This document shows, one piece after another, positions 32,316 through 43,679 of a stretch of 64,000 nucleotides of DNA. The notes below the pieces were generated by a model. The model did not search any database. It saw only the letters and a program-made list of their open reading frames with translations, and had not been told where the DNA came from. A program made the translations under genes and the position numbers. Where the stretch lies: the NCBI RefSeq assembly GCF_943734655.1, contig NC_071355.1, forward strand, positions 236,310,027 through 236,374,026. The letters run 5' to 3'. This DNA is from Sabethes cyaneus (taxonomy: Eukaryota; Arthropoda; Insecta; Diptera; Culicidae). Every line of letters begins with the position of its first letter. The stretch's first letter is position 1.

Positions 32316-34481
32316 TAGCCAGGGGGGGCTCTGGGGGCCTTAAACTTGGAACATTCAGCATAGACAAAGGCGGCGAAATAAGGACATGGAATGGAGTCTT
32401 GGTACCTGGAACTGCAGATCACTAAATTTCGTTGGTGGCGGCAAGCTGCTCGATCAGTTAGAGCCCCGAAAGTTTGGCATCGTAGCACTGCAGGAGATCT
32501 GTCGCAAAGGCGAGAAGGTGTGGAGGATCCGTGGCGGCAAAGCCCGATGTTTCCAATGCGGTGGAGCGACCAACGAGCTGGGAACGGGCTTCGTAGTGTT
32601 GGGCAAAATGCAGGATCGCGTAATGGACTGGAAAGCGATCAACGAGAGGTGTGCGTGTTGAGGTTAAAAGGTCATTTCTTCAACTACACCTTTATAAACG
32701 TACATTGTCCACACGAAGGTAGACACGACGACAAGAAGGGAGCGTTCTATGTGCAGCTGGAGGAAACGTACAACAGCTGCTCACGACAGGACATGAAGAT
32801 CGTCATCGGGGATATGAACGTCCAGGTCGGCAGGAAAGCAATGTATAGACCGGTGATCGGGCCCTTCTCATTTAAACATTCGACAGTTAAACAACCCGCC
32901 AGTTACCGAAAACTACGCTCGCGTACTGGATGCAGCTCTCTGTGAAGCTAGATGCTTCGACCCTCGAAAACGGATGGAGTAGGATACGCTCGGTCGTCAA
33001 CGAGGCCGCAACAGTGGTGCTAGGTGTAGAAACCTCGAGTGGTTTGACGGGAAATGCCAACAACCTATAGAGAGGAAAAAAAGAGCTTGGGAAATCTATC
33101 TGAGCATATCCACGACAGAGAATTAGGCCAAGTATCGACGAGCGAGGAATGAGTTGACCACGATCCTAAGGAGGAAAAAGCGCCAGAAGGAGGACAGAGA
33201 TCATGAGGAGCTCAAACAACTATTCCGGGCTAATGACACCCGCAAGTTTTACGAGCACCTCAACGGCGATATAGCAGCAGGAGACGCAATGGAAGTTAAC
33301 CTCGGAGTATCTACAAACGACAACAGCGTACAAGCTCCCGATCTCGAAGAGATCCGGCGAGACATCGGTCTGCTGAAGAATAATAGCACCCCCGGAAAGG
33401 ACCGACTCCCGGCTAAACTCTATAAAAATGGCCAAGAACCGCTAGCAACGGCACTTTACAGGCTAATTTCAAGGATTTGGGAAGAAGAGAAACTACCGGA
33501 GGAGTGGATGGAAGGCGTAGTCTGTCCCAACTACAAAAAGGGCGATCGGCTAGACTGCTGTAACTACCGCGGCATTACGCTGCTCAACGCCGCCTACAAG
33601 GTGCTCTCCCAGATTTTGTCGCGTCATTTATCCCCAATAGTAAGAGGATTCGTAGGGCAGTATTAGGCGGGCTTTATGAGAGCCCGGGCTACTACGGATC
33701 AAATTTTTACTCTCCGACAAATCCTTCAGAAACGTCGAGAGTACAACGTGCCCACGCATGATATTTTCGTGGATTTCAGAGCAGCATGCGATACCGTTGA
33801 ACGCGAACAGCTATGGCAGATAATGCACGAGTACGGTTTTCCGGACAAACTGACGCGGCTGATCAAAGCTACTCTGGAACGAGTGAGGTGCTACGTGCGC
33901 GTTTCGGGGACACTCTCAAGTCCTTTCGAATCGCGCAAAGGGTTACGGCAAGCGGATGGACTGTCCTGTATGTTATTCAATATCGCTATAGAAAGAGTGA
34001 TCCGGCGAGCGGGCATCGAAACGAGAGGAACGACCTTCAGCAAGAGTAGCCTTCGCAGACGACCATCATTACTAGAAACCTGGGGACGGCGTAGGCAACC
34101 TATACCAAGCTAAAAACGGAGGCTAGGAGGATAGGGTTACAAATCAATGCGTTGAAAACCAAATATATGGTAGGAAGAGGCTCCCGAGAAAGTAACGTTT
34201 GCCTCCTACGGACAGTGACTATTGACGGCGATGAACTGGAAGTGGTTGATGAGTTCGTATATTTGGGATCTCTGGTCATCACCGACAATAATACGAATGA
34301 GGATCTAACGACGCATTCAAGCTGGAAATCGAGCCGCCGCACAAAGCTGACGATGTACAAAACGTTAATCAGACCGGTAGTCCTCTACGGACTTGAGACA
34401 GTAACTTTACTTACGAAAGACATACGTGCACTTGCCGTTTTTAAACGAAAGGTGTTGCGGACTATTTTTGGGAGATCGTAG
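32316..34481 (+). mobile_element. Degenerate RTE-type LINE
   Basis: An endonuclease start is visible (GTWNCRSLN, VALQEI, IVIGDMNVQVG), then a frame change near 32650 and loss of the domain end. The reverse transcriptase follows: NYRGITLLNAAYKVLS, FVDFRAACDTVE (motif A, Tyr replaced by Cys) and GLRQADGLSCMLFN (motif B, Gly replaced by Ala). A TAG stop at 33664-33666 sits where Gln is expected, and a shift near 34045 removes the catalytic FADD. It ends abruptly at 34481. It is not functional. Confidence 0.75.
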
Positions 34482-35321
34482 CAATCTACGCGTGCGGATG
34501 GACGCGAAAAAATTTACTGTCACGTTTTTCATAGATTTTCGAAAAAAATTTTGCGGCTGAACTTTTTTGCATAGTGTCGTGTTTAAGAAATATTAAATTC
34601 AAGTGAATTTCGATGTAAATGTCCATGCTGTAAAACTTCCGAATATTCAACGGCTTATGCGAAACCGGACAGAAGTGAAAATTATAGTGAAATACCTTCT
34701 CCATACTCGAAGTTGCTATCTGGAACTAACACTTTGAGGATCTGTTCCCGATATTTCTCGAAGAATGTGCCGTCGTGAACTTCCAGAAGAATTGAATACC
34801 GGTCAATATTACCCACTGAATCGAGATTCTTCGTTTTATCCATAGTATTCTGGAAATATTTAAGGACATGGCCGATTCAACTGACATCGATTGGCAATAT
34901 AACCTGAGTACCAGATTAGAAATCGAGTCAGGACGTTCCTTATATTTATTTATTCTTTATATACTCTACTGTGAAATCAAAGGGCAATGTATGGCAAGTT
35001 TGGAGTCTTCTATTTTCCCGGAGGGGAGAGTTTTCAATTCTTCGGACATCTTGTTTCGAAGATTCTTGAACCAGTTATTCTACGACAATTTTTATGTAAC
35101 GGTGACGGCGAATTTTGTATAGTAACATCAAGTTATGCCCACAGTTTTTGTAAATTAATTTTTATATATTCCAAAATACTTAATTATCTACTTTTGGGTT
35201 GCTGGTGTATTTTATATATTTTCAGTGAGCGAAAAAGCACTATAACCTTGGTCAATAGCAGCCGGGCTTTTGGTCTAAATGCCATAAGTTCATCCCCGAG
35301 GGTCCGGAGTATCACTTAACC
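34482..35321. other. Intergenic, no gene seen
   Basis: AT-rich sequence between two LINEs. No supported gene or RNA. It ends at the left target-site duplication of the RTE element. Confidence 0.4.
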
Positions 35322-35334
35322 TTTATTAGCAAAG
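35322..35334. repeat. Left target-site duplication of the RTE element
   Basis: TTTATTAGCAAAG, repeated perfectly at 38575-38587 immediately after the (TAAG)3 tail. Confidence 0.9.
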
Positions 35335-35434
35335 CTGGCAAAGGGTGAACATGTGCATTCCATAACCTCTGTTCATTAACTTCTATTCCTACCTCCACGA
35401 GGTGCCGGCTGGGGTACGCAACTTCGGTTGTCGT

Positions 35435-35602
35435 ATGCTAACAGGAAAGGGGACACAGTGGCTCCCGCCCACATTAAGATGGCAGCCCCATCAGCGGGAT
35501 AAGGACCTTAGGTTAACAGCCTACTGTACCAGAACACACAAAAAGTTAATGAAAATGAAAGAAGAAATCTCTCCGGATTATTGGCAACGACCTTTAGCAT
35601 GA
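35435..35602 (+). CDS. RTE element short upstream ORF (ORF1-like)
   Basis: A 55-codon frame begins at the first ATG (35435) of a stretch open since an in-frame stop at 35363. Its stop TGA (35600-35602) overlaps the ORF2 start as ATGA. The product is basic (WQPHQRDKDLR, HKKLMKMKEE) and matches no domain I know. Some RTE elements carry a small ORF1 overlapping ORF2, and the ATGA overlap suits termination-reinitiation. It may not be a functional protein. A longer version would need GTG at 35402. Confidence 0.5.
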   Translation: MLTGKGTQWLPPTLRWQPHQRDKDLRLTAYCTRTHKKLMKMKEEISPDYWQRPLA

Positions 35603-38565
35603 AAACACGGACACGAATCGGAACATGGAATATACTGACCCTTGCCCAGCAGGGCAAGCTGGCTCAACTTGCAAGGGAAGCTAGCCGCCTGAAGCTTGAA
35701 ATCCTGGGGCCGAGCGAGGTCCGCTGGCCGGGTACTGGCGAACACAGGACATCATCCGGGCAAGTCTTGCTCTACTCTGGCATACGAGGTGAAAATGCTA
35801 CTCGAGAAAGAGGAGTTGGATTCCTGCTGAGCCCAGGGGCACATGCGGCCCTGATGAAGTGGGAACCAATAAATGAGCGAATAATCGTTGCCAGATTCAG
35901 AACACGGGTTAGGAATCTTACGGCAATCCAGTGCTATGCGCCAACAGATGCTGCCGACCTGCAGGAGAAAGAGAGCTTTTACAGCCAGCTGAACAGCGTG
36001 GTTGAGAAAATCCCGAAGGGGGACATCCAAATTCACATGGGCGACTTCAACGCGAAGATTGGCTCAAACAACGCGGACCTTGAACGCGTCATGGGACGCC
36101 ATGGCCTAGGAGAGATGAGCGAAAACGGGGAGCTGTTTACAGAATTCTGTGGTAATAACGACATGGTCATTGGTGGATCGCTCTTCCCCCATAGACCAGT
36201 ACATAAAGTCACGTGGGTTTCCCGCGACGGCCGAACAGAAAACCAAATCGACCACATCTGCATCAGCCGGAAATGGAGAAGGAGCCTTCTTGATGTACGC
36301 AACAAACGCAGCGCTGACATTGCATCCGACCATCATCTTGTTATCGCTGAGATACGTCTGCGCGTCGCACGTGTCCAACGACGGGAGGAGAAAGTTGGGT
36401 GCCGCTACGACGTCCGCCGATTGGAGAATCCTGAGGTGAAAAGGGCCTTTGTTGAACAACTTGAATCTCGAGCCTCGGAGTTGCCATCTGGTGGAACCGT
36501 CGAAGAGCAATGGACCGGCATCAAGAACGCCTTCATCACGACCAGTGATGAAACCCTCGGCAAAGCGCGCAGTGGGCGGAGGGAGTGGATTTCGGATGAA
36601 ACTTGGAGGAAGATCGACGAGCGGAGAGAGGCGAAAGCCGGCATTGAGCGAGCGCGGACCAGATCGGCTAAGACAGCTGCCCGTCAACGATACGCCGAAC
36701 TGGAGAGGGCTGTTAAACGTGCTTGTAGGCGGGACAAAAGAGCCTGGACTAACTCCCTAGCCGAACAAGGAGGAACCGCCGCCGCCAATGGTGATATCCG
36801 TTTGTTGTACGATATTTCTCGCCGCCTTAGTGGTGCCAGGATGAATACAAAGATGCCGGTAAAGGACAGAGCTGGTCAGCTAGTGACTGACCGTCAGGAA
36901 CAGCTTAAGCGATGGACTGAACATTTTGAACAACTCTTCCGAGTTTCAAATGTCAGAGACCAACAAAACCAGCAGCGTACGACGCCTACAGTTCGTCGAA
37001 TAAATCGCGTGGACTCGGAGGCGCCATCGCTGGATGAAATTGTAGCAGCCATCAAGAGTATGAAATCCAATAGAGCGCCAGGGATAGATCGTATTTCAGC
37101 CGAAATGCTCAAAGCTGACCCATCTTTGTCAGCCCAGATGATGCATCAGCTTTTCAGCAATATTTGGGAAACCGCAACTTTTCCGGTGGACAGGATGCAG
37201 GGCATATTGGTCAAAGTCCCTAAGAAAGGAGACCTAACGGAATGCGGTAACTGGCGTGGCATCACGTTGCTCTGTATTACTCTCAAAATACTCTGTAAGG
37301 TAATCCTCAACCGGATCCAGGAGAAGATCGACGCTACTCTCCGGCGGCAGCAAGCTGGATTCCGTGCTGGCCGATCATGTGTAGACCATATCACAACGCT
37401 CCGCATTATATTGGAGCAGATCAACGAATTCCAGGACTCTCTTCTGCTGGTGTTCGTTGACTTCGAAAAGGCGTTCGACCGACTCAATCACGAAAACATC
37501 TGGGGCGCACTTAGGCGTAAAGGAGTTCCAGATAAGCTAGTCCATCTCATCGAGGCTCAGTACGAGGCGTTCTCGTGCAAGGTTTTGCATGACGGCGTCT
37601 TGTCCGACCCCATAAGGGTTACTGCTGGCGTGAGACAGGGCTGCATTTTATCACCGCTTCTGTTTCTCATCGTTATGGATGAGATATTAGTTGGAGCAAT
37701 TGACAGTAGACCAAATCGAGGATTGCCTTGGAATCCTCTAACGATGGAGCAGCTAAATGACCTCGACCTAGCCGACGACATTGTCTTGCTCGCACAACGC
37801 CGAAACGATATGCAGAGCAAGTTAGACGACCTCTCCGAGAGCTCCCAGGCAGCAGGTCTCACAGTCAATGTAGCGAAAACTAAGTCTATGGTAGTGAACA
37901 CTGACAATTCCACCAACTTTACAGTAGCGGGACAACAAGTTGAGCAGGTAGCCGTCTTTCAATATCTTGGTAGCCAAACAACGCCCGATGGTGGTACCAA
38001 GACTGATATAGCCACACGGATCAGGAAGGCCAGGGGTGCCTTTGCAGGTCTGCGAAACATTTGGCGCTCAAACCAGATCACTCTACGTACGAAAACCCGA
38101 ATCTTTAATTCAAACGTTAAATCCGTACTGCTGTATGCCTGCGAAACGTGGTGCGTCTCAGCGGAGACAACGCAAAAACTGCAGGTATTCATTAACCGGT
38201 GCCTGCGATATATTATTCGTGCCTGGTGGCCTGATAATTGGATATCCAATGAGGAACTCCATCGTCGGTGTCATCAACGGCTGATAGCCACAGAAATTCG
38301 TGAGCGTAGGTGGAAGTGGATTGGACACACCTTGAGGAAAGGAGCGAACGAGGTTTGCAGAGCAGCACTCGACTGGAATCCACAAGGACAGCATAGAAGA
38401 GGCAGACCCAGAGGCTCATGGCGACGGAGCTTAGCCAACGACATCCGGGCTGTAGACGAGAACCTGTCCTGGCGACAGGTAAAAGCCATGGCGGGTAAAC
38501 GTCAGCAGTGGAGATCTCTGATTTCATCCCTTTGTTCTGCCGGACCGGCGGACATGGACACATAA
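35599..38565 (+). CDS. RTE ORF2: AP-type endonuclease and reverse transcriptase
   Basis: The 988-residue product starts at ATG 35599; an in-frame TTG at 35581 is not a likely start. The endonuclease has GTWN near residue 8, SEVRW, GDFNAKIG near 148 and SDHH near 242, so the expected catalytic residues are present. A basic linker follows. The reverse transcriptase has NWRGITLLC, VDFEKAFD near 620 (motif A), GVRQGCILSPLL (motif B) and DLADDIVLLA near 723 (motif C, with Leu where Phe or Tyr is usual). A C-terminal region follows with RRWKWIGHTLRK and RRGRPRGSW. The enzyme nicks target DNA and copies its own RNA in place. No stop or shift is seen. Confidence 0.92.
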   Translation: MKTRTRIGTWNILTLAQQGKLAQLAREASRLKLEILGPSEVRWPGTGEHRTSSGQVLLYSGIRGENATRERGVGFLLSPGAHAALMKWEPINERIIVARFRTRVRNLTAIQCYAPTDAADLQEKESFYSQLNSVVEKIPKGDIQIHMGDFNAKIGSNNADLERVMGRHGLGEMSENGELFTEFCGNNDMVIGGSLFPHRPVHKVTWVSRDGRTENQIDHICISRKWRRSLLDVRNKRSADIASDHHLVIAEIRLRVARVQRREEKVGCRYDVRRLENPEVKRAFVEQLESRASELPSGGTVEEQWTGIKNAFITTSDETLGKARSGRREWISDETWRKIDERREAKAGIERARTRSAKTAARQRYAELERAVKRACRRDKRAWTNSLAEQGGTAAANGDIRLLYDISRRLSGARMNTKMPVKDRAGQLVTDRQEQLKRWTEHFEQLFRVSNVRDQQNQQRTTPTVRRINRVDSEAPSLDEIVAAIKSMKSNRAPGIDRISAEMLKADPSLSAQMMHQLFSNIWETATFPVDRMQGILVKVPKKGDLTECGNWRGITLLCITLKILCKVILNRIQEKIDATLRRQQAGFRAGRSCVDHITTLRIILEQINEFQDSLLLVFVDFEKAFDRLNHENIWGALRRKGVPDKLVHLIEAQYEAFSCKVLHDGVLSDPIRVTAGVRQGCILSPLLFLIVMDEILVGAIDSRPNRGLPWNPLTMEQLNDLDLADDIVLLAQRRNDMQSKLDDLSESSQAAGLTVNVAKTKSMVVNTDNSTNFTVAGQQVEQVAVFQYLGSQTTPDGGTKTDIATRIRKARGAFAGLRNIWRSNQITLRTKTRIFNSNVKSVLLYACETWCVSAETTQKLQVFINRCLRYIIRAWWPDNWISNEELHRRCHQRLIATEIRERRWKWIGHTLRKGANEVCRAALDWNPQGQHRRGRPRGSWRRSLANDIRAVDENLSWRQVKAMAGKRQQWRSLISSLCSAGPADMDT

Positions 38566-38574
38566 GTAAGTAAG

Positions 38575-38587
38575 TTTATTAGCAAAG
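38575..38587. repeat. Right target-site duplication of the RTE element
   Basis: Perfect copy of 35322-35334. The next bases (ATACTTCC) differ from those after the left copy, so the duplication is exactly 13 bp. Confidence 0.9.
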
Positions 38588-38910
38588 ATACTTCCAACGA
38601 AACAAATTTACAGTTAGTCAGAAACAGTTGGTACGAGACGTCCCCGTTTCTTCTTCCCCTGATGATTTTGAAAGGCATCTATGTATGAATGACTTATTCA
38701 CACAAGATTTATTTCTTATAATCGTCTTTGCGGCAATACTTCACAGTTGACTTGACCGATTAAACATTTGCAATATATCTCTGATATTTTGCAAATGTTG
38801 ATACAGTCAAGAAAATAATTTGAAATATTTCTATGAGTAGAAATAATTAAAATTATTTCCAGGAATCCTTTATTGTGGCTGTTTTGGTATTAATAAGAAT
38901 AAGAATAAGA

Positions 38911-39263
38911 AAGGTGTTGCGGACTATATTTGGTGGAGTACAAACAGAAAGCGGAGAGTGGCGAAGACGTATGAATCACGAGCTACAGGCACTGCTTGGA
39001 GAGATTCCCATCGCCGGCCGACCACGTCACAAGGATGCCGGATGACTGTGTAGTGAAATCCGTTCTCTTCAAGAATCCCACCGGCATTAGGAATAGAGGC
39101 ACTCAACGTGCTAAATGGCTCGACCAGGTTGAAGCCGACTTGCGTGTGTCGAGACGCGTAACGAATTGGCGACGAGTAGCCCAGGATCGAGTACAGTGGA
39201 GAGGAATTCTTGATACGGCAAGAGCCACCCCGGCTCTCGGGTGAATAAGTAAATAAGTAAGTA
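38911..39263 (+). mobile_element. 5'-truncated RTE-type copy with TAAG-type tail
   Basis: Begins with AGGTGTTGCGGACTAT, the same segment at which the degenerate LINE at 32.3-34.5 kb breaks off, and continues into the C-terminal part (GEWRRRMNHELQALLGEIPIAG, then a shifted frame with RVAQDRVQWRGILDTARATPALG). It ends in AATAAGTAAATAAGTAAGTAA. It is a dead fragment of the degenerate LINE's family and not of the intact element. Confidence 0.7.
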
Positions 39264-41445
39264 ATGCGAATCAGCAGTCAAGTCAGTTAAATCCCATTTG
39301 CTGCGTTTTCTCGAGGATCACGCTGTATCAACTGTCATACTTGTCATGAGCACACTTTATGGATTCAGTTGGAAGGATGGCTTAATTGTAGATTTATGAC
39401 AGCCATGACAAATATCCGACTAATCTCGAGCCATTGACTCCTAGTCATTTTGTCTTTCTTTATCTATTCCGCATCTTCCAAACTCAAATTACTCGGAAAT
39501 CTCAATAAACTGATTCTGTCACTAGCAAAGCTTAGGTACTACATACCGAAACTTGATCTGCTGTTATTTTTATCTACCAACTTCTCAGCCGGCTGTAAGA
39601 GCGCAGGACAATTGTGGGGCAAGTGCTACGGTCCTATTTACTCTTATCTATCAATAAGAGCAATAACAAATATCCAAAAATCAACAACATCCGTCGCTTG
39701 AGAAAGTTCGAGACAATCGACTTTAGGCGGAAGTTCTGCTTTGGAGTTAACTGGAGAAATGAGGACGAGCCTTTGTAATATTTCTGTAAAAATAAAATAA
39801 CCACCGTTCTAACATTTGTCGGAAAACAGCAAGGATTCGGATTAAATTATCATTTTTGTTAATTATATAGCAAATGTATGCAACGACGAGTGAATCGATG
39901 CGGTTTGCAGTGTAAAAGACTACAAAGGTAGTTAAATGTAGTTTTCGTGCTCTCTGGAAAGGTATAGAGAAGGCCTCAACGAATCACCGGTCCTTCAAAT
40001 GATTTTCTCCCCAACTCTACGCACATTTGCCCCAGCGATAGTGACTGGGGTTATTGGACTATTTTGGTTTCGGATACAGCCCACGTGCTAGGAAAGAACC
40101 AGCTCGGGAGCTAAGGTCCAATTCCCAGACAGTTGTAAATATTTTTGCTGCCTATGACCATCATAAAGTTATATACCTATGATTGCTGCAATAAAATGTT
40201 CATCAAATCGTTCGATTTTTTATTATATCTATCATAATTTCTATAACTTCCGATCGGCCGAACTGCACATTTCAAAAAAGTTTTATCATTACAAAAAATT
40301 GAAAAATGTCGTTGTATATTTGTTTTAAAAGAGCCAAAGAAATACTGATCTATAATTTTGTCGAATACAACATTTAAATTTGTCAAGGTATTTTCGAGGT
40401 ACGAATTTACTTTAGTGAATATTGTGCAACTATTTCACAGTATTGCGTGATATTGATAAATACCAGGTCCGAAAATCTGTCTTTCGTGTTGAGAGAATTA
40501 CTAAATTAGCTTAAACTATTGGTAAACGTTGCATCAGCCAAACTATTCTCAGTGTGAGATGGAAGGCTCATATTCTAACGTAAAAAATAATCAATTCTAT
40601 GTCGTTTCGCTATACTCTCAAGTCGGTTTTTAAGCGAGGAATGAGTTTCACGTAAATCAAACCACGTAAAATGATATCGTAATGAACCTTTTAATCTGTA
40701 AAGATGATACAGATTTGGGGGTAGTCTTAGTGTAGCCAACTCGTATAACGTTTTCTTCATTTATTCCATGTAAGTCAAATGGCTCGATAAATACAGCTTG
40801 AACATGAATAATTATGAAAAACGTACATGTGCAAATAAATCGTAGAAGCAAAGGTCAAAATCTTCACTTTTTTTGTAAAACGATGACATTACCCTCATGT
40901 TAACACTCACCACGTGCTTAGACACCCAATTATCAACGGTAGTTAATGAGAATAGTTCATTAATTTGGCGCCAATCTTTATCCAGTTTTTACCAGACACG
41001 CTTAAGATTAGCTGCTAATAATAATCTCTCGGAAATACGTACACAATTTGATGGTGGTAAATTTAATCCTAATTTTTAAGCCGGTAGCAGCAGCCACCAT
41101 AAGCTAGAACAGAACAGAAATAAAGTTCTCCACCAACCCCCGGCGAGAACCTGCTTGGCGGAAACCGCAAAAACGAAAACGAAAACGACGAGTAACATTA
41201 ACGATTTTAAATGCCATCAACCCACATTCTTCGATATCATGAAGCCATAGGTAAGATAAAATACAACACCCCTTGGCGCACGGGTTTACTAGTTTTTTTT
41301 GCTCACTCACTGCTTACTCCGGCTTAGGAGATACTCTTTACGCATTGCTGACTGATCCAGATAATTTTTTTTCGGCTAACTCGTTTCGGCTTGTCTGAAT
41401 TACTTCGCGGTTTCTTGATTGATTTGCAAGAAGAGTTTGTTTGAG
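39264..41445. other. Intergenic, no gene seen
   Basis: About 2.2 kb of AT-rich sequence. AAGTCGGTTTTTAAGCG near 40619 weakly echoes the small MITE at 8083-8212. No coding region is supported. Confidence 0.35.
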
Positions 41446-41453
41446 TATAAAAG
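41446..41453 (+). promoter_or_regulatory. TATA box, CPLCG gene B
   Basis: TATAAAAG with a TCAGA initiator-like motif 32 nt downstream (41476-41480). Confidence 0.7.
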
Positions 41454-41546
41454 ACACATTTCGATAATCGGAAGGTCAGAACACACCAGCACTCGCAGCA
41501 GTATTCATTCGTCCTTCCGCGACCGATCCCTTTGAAATCAACAATC

Positions 41547-42177
41547 ATGAAGGTAGGTTTTGAGAGTGATAAGGCGCATCTCTTTTGATAACTAATCGCT
41601 TTTGAATTTCTTATCACAGTGCATCGCTGTAGTCATGATGAGCTTGGCCGTTGTTGCCTCGGGAGCCGTCACCTATTCCGTCCCATTGGCTTACTCCTCA
41701 GCTACCGTCGTACAGCAGAACGTGGTCCCACGATATGCCTACGCCGCTGCCCCCGTGACCTACGCCGCTGCCCCCGTGTCCTACGCCGCTGCCCCCGTAA
41801 CCTACGCCGCTGCTCCAGTTACCTATGCCGCCGCTCCCGTCACCTACGCTGCCGCCCCAGTTACCTACGCAGCTGCCCCACAAACCACGGTTGTTCAGGC
41901 TAACGTTGTTCCGAAGTACGCTGCCCCGGTTGCCTACGCCGCTCCAGTTGTGACCGGAGCTGTGGCCTACAGCTCGGATGACTCCACCGTCGTCGAAGCC
42001 GCTCCAGTCCAGGCCGTTCAGGCTGCCGTCGTCGCTCAACCCGCTGTGGCCGTCGTCGCCCAGAAGGAAGCCCGCTATCTGGCCGTCAACCGAGGAGCCG
42101 TCCATGATGCTCCCCTGGATGGACACACCGTGTCGCAGCAGTCGCTGAATCTGGAACCCGCTGCCGGAACCGTCTAA
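41547..42177 (+). CDS. CPLCG-like cuticular protein B with AAAPVTY repeats, two exons
   Basis: The coding sequence is join(41547..41552, 41620..42177) with a 67-nt intron ending TATCACAG. The 187-residue product starts MKCIAVVMMSLAVVASG. The mature part has SATVVQQNVVPRY, then about seven tandem copies of YAAAPVT (one with Ser), then a second TVVQANVVPKY, then a Val/Ala/Gln-rich stretch. The tail is ARYLAVNRGAVHDAPLDGH, then VSQQSLNLEPAAGTV, the CPLCG signature. The heptad array gives it more length than its sister at 30.4 kb. AAPV-type repeats are common in arthropod cuticle proteins. Both TVVQ motifs bracket the repeat array. It is a probable structural protein, secreted and extracellular. 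Confidence 0.9.
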
Positions 42178-43150
42178 ATTGTGATATACCCCCCGCGCTT
42201 CTGTTACCTCCGCTAAACCCCAAAACTGCCAACCAAATGTGCTGATAAAGGTTGCCATTCGAAGGCATCTCACGAGTCTGGAATGCGTTCAAGCTGAATA
42301 AATGTAGTTTGTTTGTAATTTTAAACCGAGTGTTCGAACAAGTTGTGAACAACATCGTACCCGGGCTTTAATGCTGGCAGGTTGGGGAACCGTGCACTTG
42401 ATGTACGGTCAACTTCTTTGTCGATCAGCAACAGTCAACGAGTAAAGCTGATTGACCAGAAATAATCTCTCTCTCCGGCTTCACGCTAAATTGACCACAC
42501 CTCGCACTTGAAACTAGTTTGTTCGTGCATACGGTACACGGTTTATATTAACTTTAATGATCTCTCAGGCACAAGTGATCAGGAAGGGTAATTTTGCTGT
42601 AGGGGAAAATGAGATCAAGTGGATTGGGTTTCATTTTAAAACTGGAGGGCTCCTATAAAATTACACTTTTTGTTTTATTTTAGTGGCGAAAATATTCTAT
42701 TGATGTTTAAAGGTACAACGGAACGAAAGAGTTTTATCAAACTACAATGTCCACTATTGCTAATGATCCCCTACATCACTAGATGCACACTAAGATTGAA
42801 GAATGCTGAAAAGTGACCGATGGGCTGTTACTCTAATACCTACTATCGCGAATTAATATCAAACGTTGGTTTCCATAATTAATGACAATAATTACAAATT
42901 GAGATTGACAAGTGCCACATACGCCACAAACCGATGAGTCAATCATCAAAAACAGTTCACCGTCAGGCAATTAATTACTCTAGTGAGCGATATAATGCAA
43001 AACTGATTAAGTAGTCAATTTACACTCAAAATCTAAATTTAATTTCAAATTTGATCAAATATAATTTATTTTAAAATAGCAGGATTTTTGGTGCTCGCTT
43101 CTGAGCGAATTTTAAAAACTTAATGAACTAGTTGGATTACATACTTTGTC
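42178..43150. other. 3' region of CPLCG gene B and intergenic
   Basis: The 3' UTR (AATAAA near 42297) is followed by AT-rich sequence with no supported gene. Confidence 0.4.
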
Positions 43151-43157
43151 GCAATCC

Positions 43158-43260
43158 TAGCTCATTAGTAGCTCAGTGAACGTTCACTGAGTTTGATAGT
43201 GCAGGATTCGAATTGATGCGATTCCTGTGCTACGTACATTAACGGACGGTTGTTTACAAT
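43158..43260 (+). repeat. tRNA-like repeat with 20-bp palindrome
   Basis: TAGCTCAGTGA resembles a pol III A box and AGGATTCGAATT a weak B box about 30 nt later, so a tRNA-derived repeat head is possible. CTCAGTGAACGTTCACTGAG at 43172-43191 is a perfect 20-bp palindrome, and CAGGA...TCCTG forms a second hairpin. No complete cloverleaf can be drawn. Confidence 0.35.
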
Positions 43261-43679
43261 TTCCGCTGCTATCACGGTAGCCAGTAGAGATGGTCGAGTT
43301 CCGGGTTTTCACACCCGATGTCTGCTATCCTTAAGCTAGTACAGAGAATTTTAAAAACTGACAGTTGGCGATTAGATACCGTTATAATATATTGAAACAA
43401 CATCCAAGTATTTCAAAATAATTTTTCGTTTCGTTGTTTACACGGTTTCATAGAAAACTTGGAACGCATTCCCGCAAAAAGGAAGAAGAAAACCATTCTA
43501 ATATAACATGATTTTTAATAGTTTTTAATCAAGTCGAAGGTAAACTGAAACCTAAATTTCAAATTAATCTAAGAAAGTTAAAAGTTGAAAGTTAAAGATA
43601 ATACGAAAAGAAAACTGGTAAGATTTACATCGAGGTGTGAGTTTTATGAAAATTGAAATACAATTCGAGGGTTTCAGGG

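Larger units (their letters stand above)
35335..38574 (+). mobile_element. Full-length RTE-type non-LTR retrotransposon
   Basis: The element is 3,240 bp and is bounded by a perfect 13-bp target-site duplication (35322-35334 and 38575-38587). It has a GC-rich leader, a short upstream frame, a long ORF2 encoding endonuclease and reverse transcriptase, and a (TAAG)3 tail that supplies the ORF2 stop codon. Short tails made of a microsatellite and a near-absent 3' UTR are typical of RTE elements. The intact frame and unmutated duplication indicate a young insertion that may still be able to move. Confidence 0.9.

Noticed and set aside
35581..35598. TTG at 35581 as start of the RTE ORF2
   Set aside because: ATG at 35599 is 18 nt downstream and overlaps the upstream stop as ATGA. 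Non-ATG initiation is not needed.
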